Positions 21,701 to 32,541 of a stretch of DNA of 64,000 nt are shown here, in pieces. The notes below the pieces were generated by a model. It worked only from the letters and a program-made list of their open reading frames with translations. It had not been told where the DNA came from and ran no database searches. A program made the translations under genes and the position numbers. Positions within the stretch are counted from its first letter, which is position 1. The number at the start of each line of letters is the position of its first letter. The stretch comes from Syngnathus acus (Eukaryota; Chordata; Actinopteri; Syngnathiformes; Syngnathidae): positions 7,227,412 through 7,291,411 of the forward strand of contig NC_051102.1 in NCBI RefSeq assembly GCF_901709675.1. Direction: 5' to 3'.

Positions 21701-24700
21701 ATCCAGAGAGGTGAGGACGCCGTTAGCGTGCCGTTTCCCAGAGTCGGGCGCTCACATCACCCCCCCCCCCCCCCCCCCCCAACCCACCAGGCCCAATTCC
21801 TTCGTCATCATCACAGCCAACCGGGTCCTCCATTGCAACGCCGACACGCCCGAGGAGATGCACCACTGGATCACGCTGCTGCAGCGCGCCAAGGGTGACG
21901 CCCGCGTGGACGGCCAGGAGTTCATCATACGAGGTTAAAAAAAAAAGTCTTGCAGACTGGCAAAGAGTTGTGATTTGACAATTTTGTGCGTGTCAGGTTG
22001 GCTGCACAAGGAGATGAAGAGCAGCGTGGTGGGCGTGGCTGTGGGCGGCAAAGTCTCGCTCAAGCTGAAGAAGCGCTGGTTCCTGCTGACCCACAACTCC
22101 CTGGACTACTACAAGAGCTCGGAGCGCGGCGCCCTCAAGTTGGGCACGCTGGTGCTCAACAGTTTGTGCTCGGTGGTGCCGCCCGACGACAGAGTCTTCA
22201 AGGATACCGGTGGGCCGCCCGCCCGCCCCTCCCCCGTTTGTCACCGCCGCCCTTCTGACGTCTGTCGCTTGCAGGCTACTGGAACGTCGTCGTCCACGGC
22301 CGCAAGCATTCGTACCGCCTCTACTGCAAACTCCTCAACGAGGCCATCCGCTGGGCCGCGGCCGTCCAGAACGTCATCGACGCCAAGGCGCCCATCGACA
22401 CGCCCACGCAGCAGCTCATGCTGCAAATCAAGGTAGCCGACTGGCAGAAGAACGCCCGCCTGTCTCGTGCAAGAAAACAAAGTGTGTGCTTGGTTGCGTG
22501 TGCGTAGGAGAATAGCCTCAACCCTGAAGTGGTGGAGCAGATCTATAGGAGGAACCCCATCCTGCGCTACAGCCAGCACCCGCTGCACTCGCCGCTTCTA
22601 CCGCTGCCCTACGGAGACGTGCACCAGGCCTCTGGTGTGTGCGTCTTTCCGTCCGTCCAGCGACGGGAGGCTTTACGCTCACCTGCCGCTTTCGCTCCCT
22701 CAGGCCCAAGGACGTGCAGCAGCCTACAGGAGGAGGCGCTGGCGGCGTTTGCGCGACTGCGGCAACTGGAGGGCGCAGCCGACCCGGCGCCGGGCATCGG
22801 GGCGCTCCTGCGGGCGTGCCGGGAGCCGCGTGCCCTCCGCGACGAGCTCTACTGCCAGCTGGTCAAGCAGACGGCGCGCCCACCCGGGCCCCACGGCCCT
22901 GCCAACCTTGCCCGCTGGAAGACGCTGGCGTGTGCCGCCTGCGCCTTCCTGCCCGGCAGGAGCGTCCTCGCCTACGTCCGCCTGCACCTCAAGAGGTAGT
23001 GCCGCCGTCAGTTCTTCAGCTTCGGTTCTTCCGCATTTTTCACTTATCTACTCAATTTTCCAAAATTCACTTTTCCAGTGTCACCTTTTTGGTATTTTTT
23101 TTTCTCATTTTCTACTGCGTCACATTTTGCCCCCATTTTTGGTCTGTTACTTTGTCCCCCGCCCCGCAGGACTCGCGAGGCGTTCCCCGGCACAGAGATT
23201 GAGCGCTACGCCACTTTTGCGCTGGATGCGCTGAAGAAGACGCGCGGGCGGGAGAACGTCCCCTCACTAGAAGAGATTCGGGCCGTGGTGGCGCGACGGG
23301 ACATGAGCACCACCGTGCATTGTCACGGCGGAGGTTGCTGCAAGATCACCATCAACTCGCACACCACTGCCGGCGAGGTGAGACGCCGTGCCGTGGTCAA
23401 CACCTCATTGTCGGCGCCTACAAACTAAAACCATAACCTGGATTGAAGCTATAATAGTTTGATTGAAATGGGTGGTTTCCATGGTAACGAGGTCCCCGAG
23501 AAGGACCTTGTGAAACTATCGCAGATGACCGTGCGTGTGTATGTGACGTGTCCATGCAAGGTGGTGGAGAAGCTGCTGCGCGGTCTGGCTATGGAGGACA
23601 GCAGGAACATGTTTGCGCTCTTCGAGCACAACGACACTGTGGAGAAAGCCATTGAGAGCCGTGCCGTGGTCGCCGACGTCCTCGCCAAGTTTGAAAGGTC
23701 AGCGCTGCGATTGTGCTTTGTCGTCGTTGAGCAGTCATAAAAACGTGTGTGCGTGGACACTGCAGATTGTCCTTCAGTCCAGATGAGGGAGGCGCAGGCT
23801 GGAAGTTGTACTTCAAACTCTACTGCTTCCTGGACGTGGACAACGTTCCCAAAGACAGCGTGGAGTTTGCCTTCATGTTTGAGCAGGTGACCACTAGCAC
23901 ACCACACTGATCGATTGATTGACCGTATCAACACCAGCGCCGTAGCGTCCATTTTAATTGGCAAAATATGATCATTTGCAAGTGCGAGCGTACACGCGCA
24001 CAGCACTTGCATTCAGAAATGCCAAAAACAACATCAGGAGGACCACCAAGCTTGTTTGGTGTAGCAAAAGCGGTGAAGGATACCTTTGTACGTGCAGGCT
24101 CACGAAGCGGTGATCCGCGGTCAGTATCCGGCCCCCGAGGAGACTCTGCAGTTCCTGTCGGCGTTGCGGCTTCAGTACCTTCTGGGGGACCAAAGCCCCG
24201 GGGCCCACGTGCCTGACACCTCGCAGGTGTTCCCCATGGCTCGCCTGCGGACCCGAGTGCAGAACTCAGCGCGGAGCTTTGCCCCGGGCGGCGAGCGCTC
24301 AGGGACGTCGGAGCGCAAGCGTTCTAGCTTCCTGGAGGGAACGCTGAGGCGCAGCCTGCGCGGCGGCTCGCTCGGCCGGCGTCGCTCGGACGCCGACAAC
24401 GGGCTAGAGGCCTGGCTGAGGGAGGAGGCAGAGGCCATCCGGACCGGCCTGCTGGACAAGTGGAGCAAGCTGCGCGGCGTCACGCGGGAGCAGGCCATGC
24501 GCAAGTACATGGCGCTGGTCCGCGACTGGCCCGGCTACGGATCCACGCTCTTCAACGTGGAGGTGACTGGAACATTGTTTTTTTTTGTTGTTCTACCTTT
24601 TAAATGTTCAACCATAGCGGCAAAGTTTGCTAATTTATTGTGAGCTCATAGCGCACGGCTTGACTGTGTTGGAATGTTTTGTCCGCCAGTGCGGTGACGG

Positions 24701-25155
24701 CACTTTCCCGCTGGAGCTGTGGCTGGGCGTGAGCCGCGAAGCTGTCTCTGTGTACAAGCGGGGCGAACCGCGCCCTCTGGAGGTTTTCCCCTACGAGCGC
24801 ATCCTGTCCTTTGGGGCGCCGCTCTCCAACACCTACAAGATCGCCGTGGATGGACGAGAACTCGTCTTTGAGACTCAAACGGTAAGGCGGGGGGGGAAAA
24901 AAAACGATCCGTTTGTCACGTCGGGTGACACGAGCGGTGCTTATTAGTGGCCCAAAGCACCAAGGAACCAAGCTAGCCATCAACTAACCGATCAACAAAC
25001 AACCAAGCAAGTACAACTTGACATTTAGTCACTTTACCCTCGCTGTTGTCTAGGTGATGGCCATCGCCAAGCTGATGAAGGCGTACGTCGGCATGATGGT
25101 GAAGAAGCGCTACAGCAACTGTCAGTCGCTCGGCGGCAATTGCGGCGTCCGGTGA
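6718..25155 (+). CDS. myo10: Unconventional myosin-X
   Basis: Actin motor of filopodia tips. Forty coding exons join in frame (2013 aa; human 2058): 6718-6738, 11780-11938, 13185-13372, 14125-14259, 14344-14468, 14628-14641, 14748-14832, 14901-15004, 15131-15260, 15338-15456, 15594-15740, 15865-15965, 16112-16178, 16243-16335, 16422-16490, 16551-16633, 16763-16871, 17074-17154, 18845-18969, 19030-19144, 19203-19309, 19387-19593, 19679-19718, 19798-20646, 20728-20848, 20909-21152, 21307-21402, 21478-21571, 21655-21710, 21791-21933, 21997-22209, 22275-22432, 22508-22634, 22704-22995, 23170-23377, 23561-23697, 23766-23886, 24098-24562, 24690-24881, 25054-25155. Motor: P-loop GESGAGKT (about 124), switch [11 protein letters not shown], switch [11 protein letters not shown] (401). 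IQ motifs about 700-765, acidic PEST region, PH domains about 1091-1466, then MyTH4 and FERM to the end. The start MEHFFQE matches human MDNFFTE. Human residues 8-40 have no counterpart found. Teleosts carry several myo10 paralogues, so the exact one is uncertain. Confidence 0.95.
6739..11779 (+). other. myo10 intron 1, expected exon 2 not found
   Basis: Five kilobases separate the 7-codon first exon from the exon that starts with AYKRNAP. Human MYO10 has 33 residues (99 nt) between these, both borders in phase 0. Reading all three plus-strand frames by eye I found no segment resembling GTRVWLRENGQ or IVVFRTDYGQ. The interval contains SINE-tail debris near 6810-6860 and CA/TG-rich patches near 8330-8420 and 10020-10075. 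Confidence 0.5.
14628..14641 (+). other. myo10: 14-nt micro-exon of myo10
   Basis: The preceding exon ends in GTCGACT before gtatcc. The bases ACCTCCTGGAGAAG, flanked by acgtcag and gtgaca, complete Tyr and encode Leu-Leu-Glu-Lys. The next exon resumes with AACCGGGTA. This rebuilds VDYLLEKNRVVRQN, exactly the human order, so the micro-exon is real although only 14 bases long. Confidence 0.88.
21760..21780 (+). repeat. C21 tract in a splice acceptor
   Basis: Twenty-one consecutive C residues form the polypyrimidine tract of the 80-nt myo10 intron 21711-21790, ending in aacccaccag. Homopolymers of this length are prone to slippage and to sequencing error. Confidence 0.85.
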
Positions 25156-26082
25156 GCCCCGAGAACCGCTCCCATCCGATCCAATCACATTGCCAACGGC
25201 ACGGTTGGTCCTCTTGGCGCTCAACTTTCTTGGCTGGACCAAACATGACTTCTAAAAGCGGGACTGGATGAGATTTGGAAGGGGGACCAATAGGGGACCG
25301 CACTCAGTTTTTTCAACTTGGACCTCCCTTCAGAGAAAATATTTTATTTACCGTCATTTTGGAACTTTATGATAAGCACTCAAGCGCGTTTTCTTAGTCT
25401 AAGAGACTTTGAAAAGAATGTAAAGAAGAAGAAAAAACATGTAAATAAGCCCGTCTTAAACATTTCAAGGTTGCCATTGAGTGTTCTGATTGTCTGACTT
25501 ACCACGCAAATGCCTGATGAAAAAAAACTCAACAAAAACAACCACTGTGGTCTTTTGAAACGATGCGTTGGATCCATTTGAACTTGCTATGGCAACGTCA
25601 TTAAAGCACTTGCTGCTCTATGGTGACATGCTAGTGGTGTTAGCTAGCAGCTGTTGTCATTTTAAAGCAGAACTTCTCAAACTTTGTAGGTCCACAAAGA
25701 ACCCAAACGCCTTTTCAACAAGTGGCAGCACACACTGTCTGGTGTGCTAACTTGTCAACATTTTCATTCCTCCTTGTTCTGAATCTTTATCTTCAAATGA
25801 ACTGCCTATCCAAACTACTGTGACCAAAATGTTGGTTAAAATCTGCTTTTGGGACTTGAAGAGTGCGTCGCTGTGGTTGCAAGCTTTCCTAAAAGTCCAG
25901 AGATTCTGCCACACGTCGGCGGGCCATCCAAAGAGAGAGAGACACACACACGCGCAAGTGCCTTCTTTGCTGTACATGTATTTTGATGTCTTTGTGCAAT
26001 GATTCTCTTCATCTTTTCTGATGCTGGCTGTACATGTTCTTGTTTTTTTTTTTTTGTTACGCTCCATGAGAACCATTTGGAT

Positions 26083-26088
26083 AATAAA
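26083..26088 (+). terminator. Candidate myo10 polyadenylation signal
   Basis: AATAAA within ggataataaacaat, about 930 bases after the myo10 stop and followed by a T/GT-containing stretch. It is the best canonical hexamer between the myo10 stop and the ift57 promoter. Confidence 0.5.
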
Positions 26089-26223
26089 CAATATTCTCAC
26101 AAAGTGTCTCTCAAATATTACAAACAACATAAATAATTGTCATGACGCATCACTGTTCACACTCTGTTTTTGTGCAGTTGCGTCTTTGTTTTTAATGTAT
26201 TATTTTAACTTTCACACTCCATA

Positions 26224-26237
26224 CCAGTAGGTGGCGG
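26224..26237 (+). promoter_or_regulatory. CTCF consensus match between myo10 and ift57
   Basis: The bases ccagtaggtggcgg fit the CTCF core consensus CCASYAGRKGGCRS at all 14 positions. The site lies in the short gap between the myo10 3' end and the ift57 start, where an insulator would be plausible. Binding cannot be inferred from the motif alone. Confidence 0.4.
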
Positions 26238-26552
26238 TAAAACGTGTAAACGCTATGGCCAACCATATTGAAGAGTACGCGAAGGAGACTGCGCGGAAGA
26301 AAAGGAGAAAACTAACGTTGTTTACCCGTTTCTCTTTTCTTTGTTTTCCTTTTTTTTTTTAATGTAGATGTATGGGTTTCCCTGGAGAAACTCAGCTAAT
26401 TCGCGGCCTGTGTTGTCATGCGATCACTTTTGACCGTTTACGTGAGAAATAAATACCACTCACGGCTAACATTAGCTTGGACTGCTCGTTGTCAGGCAAC
26501 GGGCAGCAAACAACCTGGGCGTTTATGCTAACAACACAGACAAATACTCGAG

Positions 26553-29127
26553 ATGGCGGAGGACGGTCGCCGCGGGTGGGAGGAGGACGAACGCGGCCCG
26601 GGAGCTCCTCATCAAAACTTCGTGCTCATGGAGGCGCTCGCGGAGAAGCTGAAAGTCTTAAACTGCGACCAGGACCTGCTGGAAAAACACAACATGAAGC
26701 CCCTCTCCAGGCACGTCACACGACAACCACATTCTTTTAAATTGAACAAATATATTCTTTATTAATTTGATGTGTAGGTATAATTGTATGCTTATGTACG
26801 TTAATCAAACAAGTAGCTGGTCTGAGTTATAGTTGGCTGGCTGCAGCTCAAAGGTTCCCTTAACGTCGTATACTATGTTGCAGGCATTACTTTGTGTCCA
26901 GCCCTTACCTGGCAGCCAACCCGGGCGAGCAGTTTTACGTGTTCACCGTCATGGCCGCCTGGCTCATCAACAGCGCGGGCAGAAGCTTCACCAAACCTCG
27001 GGAGGACGACGAGCCCGCCGCGACCGTAGCCAACATCCTGGCCGAGCTCAGGGCGCTCGTAAATGTTTTCCGCTTGGATATCGGCCGGGCTGCCCGAGAG
27101 CCCACGTCTTCCTCACTGTGTCCGTTTTGTGTGCGTCTAGGGTGTGAGGGTGGACTTCCCGCCGTCCAAGCTGAAGTCCGGTTCGGGCGAGCATGTGTGC
27201 TTCGTCTTGAACATGCTGGCGGAACACGCACTCAGGAGGCGGGGATTCTCCTTTCAAAGGTGCTCGTCCGTCATTCATTAAGTCGATTATCATGAAGCAA
27301 AGGATGAATGGATGAATAATTTCGGCACGTGTTTGCTGCCTGTGTGTGCGAGCGAGAGAGAGAGAGAAGGCAGACGTGACTTGACGCAACATGACCGCCT
27401 GAGGTTCGTTTCAGGCCCAACTACCCCACCGAAAGCACTGAAGAAGAATCGTTGATAGACGACCACACGGAACCCGCACCCGATAATGTGGACCGCGTCG
27501 CCGTACGTCCTCCTCTTCATCCTCCTCGCCGGGGCGAGCCTCTCGGTGTTGATGTCTGCGTCTTTTCAGGAGGAGGACGATGAGGAGAACCTGGTGGACT
27601 TGGAGGCGCTGACCCTGCAGAGCACGCTTCAAGTGAGCCGTTGGCGCCAGGGAGTGGGCCGACACCACGGCTGAGGAGCTTTCAACTGACCCACCCTGCG
27701 TTCTTCAGGAGGCGACGGCAAGCAAACCCGGCGAGATCCTGCGCTCGGCGCTGGATGTGGCCGAGTGGAACCTGGAGGTAGAAAGGGTCCTCCCCCTCCT
27801 TAAAGTCATCATCAGGACCGACAACAAGGTGCACCTTTTTCGGTCGCACGTCATTTTGGCGGCCTTCGCCAAACCTAGGTTAGCGGTTGTCCTCCTAATT
27901 GACCCGTTTGTTGTCATTTGTGCAGGACTGGAGGATCCACGTGGAGCTGATGCACCGGCACCAGGATGCCATCAAGTCCTCGCTCCATGAGGCTAAGGTG
28001 TGTCGCCTGACAGGTCAAGCTAAGTTGGAGCAGCTGCAGTCGAAGAAGCTTCTCCCACTTGTTAGTTTGGTGGAGAGACGCCTTTGCTCGTGTCGAGACA
28101 TCCTTCGATAAGCCGCCCGCAGCAGGTGTGGCCTATGCACAATGGCGCCGTCCCTGAATGCCTCGACCTCGCCATTCTTGTCAACAACCGTCTCAAGGGC
28201 GCTTAGATGACGAACGCGCGTCCCTCTGCACGGCTCTCCCCTCGACTGCTTTTTTTTTTGCCCAAATGTTCTCAGCCATGTCAGCCTCCTTCGCCCTTTG
28301 AATGAGCGTCGTAGAAGGCGGCGAAAATCATTGGGCAATAGACAAATAAAAAAATTAAAAAATAAACTGCATCTCAAATCTGACCATAGCAAAAAACACA
28401 TTTTCAAAATGGATGCACGTCCACCTTTGTGCTTAGCATGCTGCCGTTGGCTCTTCTCAGGGCTACCTTGACAAGCTGGAGGAGGACATCAGCAGGACGA
28501 TGGAGAAGGTGTCCAGTCGAGAGAAGTACCTGAACAAGCAGCTGGAAGGCGTCATCGGCGAACATCGCGCTACCCAGGCCCAGCTCAGCGAGGTCCGCCC
28601 CGCCTTAGTCCTCTAAATGTCTCTTCCTGGTTTTGATCTACTTCCTATTGTGGTCTCGGGCCAGGTCAAGGAGCGCTACCGAGGCGCTAGCGGGGGCGTG
28701 GCCCAGAGGACACAACTCCTGGCCGAGGTCAGTGGACACCGTCGTTTTCCCTTCTTGATTTGAGCCAAGAAAAGTCGAGGACATGAAGGTCTTGCGCTTG
28801 TCGCCTTTCAGCTGAGTGAAGAGTTGGAGAAGGTGAAGCAGGAGATGGAGGAGCGAGGCAGTAGCATGTCGGACGGAGGTGAGCAAGGCTTTCTCACGGG
28901 TTTGTCCGGCCGAATATCCTGACCCGACGCCGCACGCGTCTGTGCCTGCGTGTGTGCTTCTCTGCGTGTGTGCAGCGGCGCTGGTAAAGATCAAGCAAAG
29001 CGTCAGCAAGCTGAAGCAGGAAATCATGAGCACGGATGTGCGTGCCGGCGTGGTAGCCCACATGCTGCTGCACGCCAAACTAAAGCGCAAGTCCGACATG
29101 AGCTTCCGCATGCACGCCGCTGCTTGA
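26553..29127 (+). CDS. ift57: Intraflagellar transport protein 57 (IFT57/HIPPI)
   Basis: IFT-B peripheral subunit carrying cargo along the ciliary axoneme with IFT20; also known as the HIP1 partner HIPPI. Eleven exons join in frame to 402 aa (human 429): 26553-26710, 26884-27058, 27141-27259, 27415-27502, 27570-27632, 27709-27828, 27926-27997, 28461-28592, 28665-28727, 28812-28878, 28976-29127. The N-terminal half (QNFVLMEALAEKLKVLNCDQ, NPGEQFYVFTVMAAWLINSA) is the calponin-homology-like domain. AEWNLEVERVLPLLKVIIRT and the following KDWRIHVELMHRHQ are the family hallmark before the C-terminal coiled coil (about 230-400). An acidic linker is encoded by the fourth and fifth exons. Intron 1 has the rare donor AG/gcacgt; this is the only junction that keeps SRHYF in frame. 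The gene follows myo10 on the same strand after 1.4 kb. Confidence 0.95.
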
Positions 29128-29175
29128 GCGTGCACGCACGGACGTCGTGTTGTGGGGAGACCTTGTTTGTAACGC

Positions 29176-29181
29176 AATAAA
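29176..29181 (+). terminator. ift57 polyadenylation signal
   Basis: AATAAA 49 bases after the ift57 stop, followed by the T-rich aatctttcttg and a TGTCTGC element. Its short distance from the stop and the downstream GT-rich context make it the likely site. Confidence 0.7.
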
Positions 29182-30261
29182 AATCTTTCTTGAACCAAAA
29201 TGTCTGCTTCAGACAAGTTATTTTCTGATGGAGCCTTCCTCACAAACAATACTGCACAAAATCAAATGTGCAATCTTGCCTGGCTCACAACCTTGAAGAT
29301 GAATCAATGATGCGCGCAAGGCAAAATGACGAGCGCTCCTTCCTATTGGCACTTGGCCGACCGCAAATGACCGAGCCCGGGTGGAGTCCGTCCGCCTACC
29401 TCCAATGGCTAACGACATTCTCAGATTATGAGGGCATCATGGAGGGCAGTCGGAGGGCTGCCGGAGACGGCATAAGGTCGTAAATCATCATTAATTAATG
29501 ATCATAAAGGTCGCAGAGGTCACATATTTGTCATATGCATAATGTTTTGGACATCATGGAGGTCATAAGGTTATGGGAATGACTAAGAAATGTGGCAGGT
29601 GTTTTGTGGAATGTGGATTGTCTAATGCAGTTGCTGCATGGATGAAATATTGATGATTTTTGACACGTGATGGGGATGTTTTGATTGGTGTTTTTCTGGA
29701 ATGTGAGGAATTATCTGTGCCCAACTACTTTAACACATGTTTGTTTTTCTTCCAAGGACTGTAGTATATTTTCATCGGGGGTGTCAGAATGAAATGCCTC
29801 ATTCCCAGAAATAATGTTGAGTGTGACCCCGAGTCTTCCGTGCTTTATACCCAGCGCCTCCTTCCTTTGGGGGTCAGCACGACGGCAGCTGGTTGACCTA
29901 TGACCTGCTAATCTTCATTGCAGAACCTACACAGTCTACCTATTGTTCCTTCCTGATTGCCACCAGATGTATCTCTCCTTTCTAGCGCCATTAAGTCTGC
30001 ATTCTTGAAGCCAGACTACAATATCCCGCACGAACTTGACCAGTGCCTGACCTTGGTCACAACCTGGACCAACAAGTAAAATATATACATGGAATAACAG
30101 CAGAATAAAAATATACTACAATAGTGTTAACTGTCAAAAAAACGTATCACAATTAATTAAATGATTTAATTAAGGATAAAATGTAATAAAAGAGCAGCAA
30201 ACACCCAAAGGAAAATCTAATTACAATTGATATCGCGAAATATTGGTGCATACAATGACAA

Positions 30262-30345
30262 AAGGCTGGACACTGGTTAGCACGTCGGCCTCACGGTTCG
30301 GATGGTGCGGGTTCAATTCCACCTCCGGACCACATCCCGGCTATT
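30262..30345 (+). mobile_element. tRNA-derived SINE head fragment
   Basis: The stretch contains ggttagcacgtcggcctcac, typical of the A-box half of a fish tRNA-derived SINE, and gggttcaattccacctccgg with the B-box GGTTCAANTCC. The usual central domain and tail are missing or unrecognisable, so it is a truncated copy, not a tRNA gene. Confidence 0.6.
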
Positions 30346-31404
30346 CAGAAGGCATATGGGCGGGGGCGGAGTGTGATTTTGCAGGCTGTGGGAGGAGTGA
30401 TACTGTTCTGAGCTCAGCAATCAGACTCCCTTGAAACCAAAGGTGCCCGACGTGTAGGATCGCTGATGGAGTCTTGTATGTATGCACCAGGAGTTCCACT
30501 CCCGCAATGACGGTGTGCATATGTGTGTGACGATAAAAAAAAAGAAAGAAAGGAGCCCGACGTGTGTTGGCGACACGCAGGAGCAGGGTCTGCCTTTCCG
30601 AGAGTCGTTTTGTTTTGCTCTTTGGGGGACAACAAAGCAGATTGGAAGAGGAACTTTTCTCAAGTAAGTGCCTCCGTCCGCGCTTCTCCTCCGAATTTGG
30701 TCGAGCTCAGGAAAGAGTTCACCTCAACCAAACTCCTTAAATCTCATCGTACAAGTAGGTTATCTTCACACTAAATAACTGTTACAAGTTCAAGTCGGTT
30801 TTGTAGAGTACTACTTGAGTAAAGGCACAAGTATTCTACATCTAAAGTACTCGTGAAGATGAACGGCTTCGTTGAGCAAAAGAGTGCAAGTATTCTCCCA
30901 GTGAATGTCGCAAAACTCGCGACCGGGAAAGAAAAGGAAAACAAGCCTATCTGTGCTATGTTACATTTATTTATGAATATAGAAAGGGAAAGTCCCGTGT
31001 GGCAAAAAAAATGCGCTATATTTTGCGTGAAAACTTTCGAAATAAGTCACTCGCGTTGCATCGCGGGAGGGGGTGAGTGAGGTATTAACGGAAGGAAGCA
31101 AGCTGACCTTTGACATTGTCGTCACATGAGAGCTAGCAACTGTGGTCTTTCTCAGTCATTTGTATTATGATGAATTGTCTTCAAAAGCAAGTGGAAGGTG
31201 GCTGGCTCAGGGAAGAGAAATTTCAGTGACACACAGCTGATTGGGAAAATATTTTCTTCAGCCGATGTCAGAATGAAGTGCCTCAAAAATCGTTGATTCC
31301 CGGCTCGAGTCTTCCAGTCTCCATGCTTTAGGCGGAAGAGGAACTCTTGACCCTATCGCTTTGCCTAACAGCTGCAGGTTGACCCCCAACTTGCAGCCCC
31401 TATA

Positions 31405-31720
31405 CTATATTTTTTTCACGGGCCGCATTGTAGTCATAGCTTCTTTCGGAGGGCCATTATGACTGTCAACCCAAATAAATGTATGAGCACCTCATATTAT
31501 ATACAGTAAAAGCTACAAAACAAACTGACAAATAACTCGTTTTCAAATCAGACGAGTAAAAACTGGTCAAATATGAAAAAAAAAGATATTATTAAAAGTG
31601 AAGACAATTTGCAATTCTAGTAATGACACACGAATTTGATGCACAATTTGTCTTCGTGGGCCACATAAAATGAGGTGGCGGGCCGTATCTGGCCCCCGGG
31701 CCTTGAGTTTGACACCTGCG
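31405..31720. mobile_element. hAT-like non-autonomous insertion
   Basis: The right end ttgagtttgacacctg (reverse complement caggtgtcaaactcaa) is the standard terminus of a common vertebrate hAT-derived repeat, preceded by ggcccccgggcc. The insertion is bordered by ccctata on both sides (31398-31404 and 31721-31727), which fits the 7-8 bp target duplication of hAT elements. The left inverted repeat has decayed. No transposase frame is present. Confidence 0.55.
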
Positions 31721-32541
31721 CCCTATAGGGTCACCCTCTCGTTCTTTTCTAGGCATAAACAACTGGCCGTTCTAACAGCTGCAGGTTGACCCCCAACTAG
31801 CAGCCCCTATAGGGTCACATTTTCGTTATTTTCTGGTCTCAAACAACTGGCCGCTTTATATTCGGCTGTGAGTAACTACTTGCGCATGTGTGACGTACTC
31901 CCACCATTCGACTTTTGAAGGTGCCGTTGCATCTGATCGTTTCCTGTGGTGCTGTAAAGCACATGAAAGGGGCCATTGTCAGAAGGCAGATGTTTACGAT
32001 GTGGGCGAGTGAGACAATGAAGGACCCACTGTGATGCTTGAGGGGGCCGCCGTAATGTGGGCTCCTTATCTCGAATATAGAGACTTTGTCTTGATCCCGG
32101 CAGACATCAGAGGCCCTCCATGTTTAGATAACAATTCTTCAACAAAGCTGCTCCTTTCCTGCTTCCAGCATCTCCTCCTGCTTGTCGTCCACCCCTTGAC
32201 AGCTTTTGGATTCTTGTTGGGAAATATGTCAAATACTATCATTAGAGTATGGAAGATCTTGTATGTGACAATTTGACCTTGTGCCCAGCAATGTGCAACC
32301 GAGATGGAATGTTGAGGAAACAAAGATGTTTTCATGACTCGGGAGCGTGTGACTGGCTTAGGAGCATATGACTGGAGTCATGAGATGGCCGTACTGCTTG
32401 TGTACAAGAGAAGCTATACATTTGTGTAAAGCCCACCTAATGCAATGAACTCAATAAACCTAACCGTAAACTGATTGTGTTCACTGTTTGGACCTCTTCC
32501 AGGCAGGGGCGTGGTTTCCATTTGGCTCCGCTGAGGACACG

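Larger units (their letters stand above)
29190..32487. other. Repeat-rich spacer after ift57
   Basis: No gene is recognised. It holds two related blocks with gtcagaatgaa-tgcctca and gagtcttcc (29787-29850 and 31268-31330), a tRNA-like SINE head (30262-30345), a hAT-like insertion (31405-31720) and short tandem units near 31730-31860. The many short open frames lack any similarity to known families. Confidence 0.5.

Noticed and set aside
30262-30345. Possible tRNA gene
   Set aside because: A and B box-like halves are present but there is no acceptor stem pairing, and the same head occurs in SINE copies in the window.
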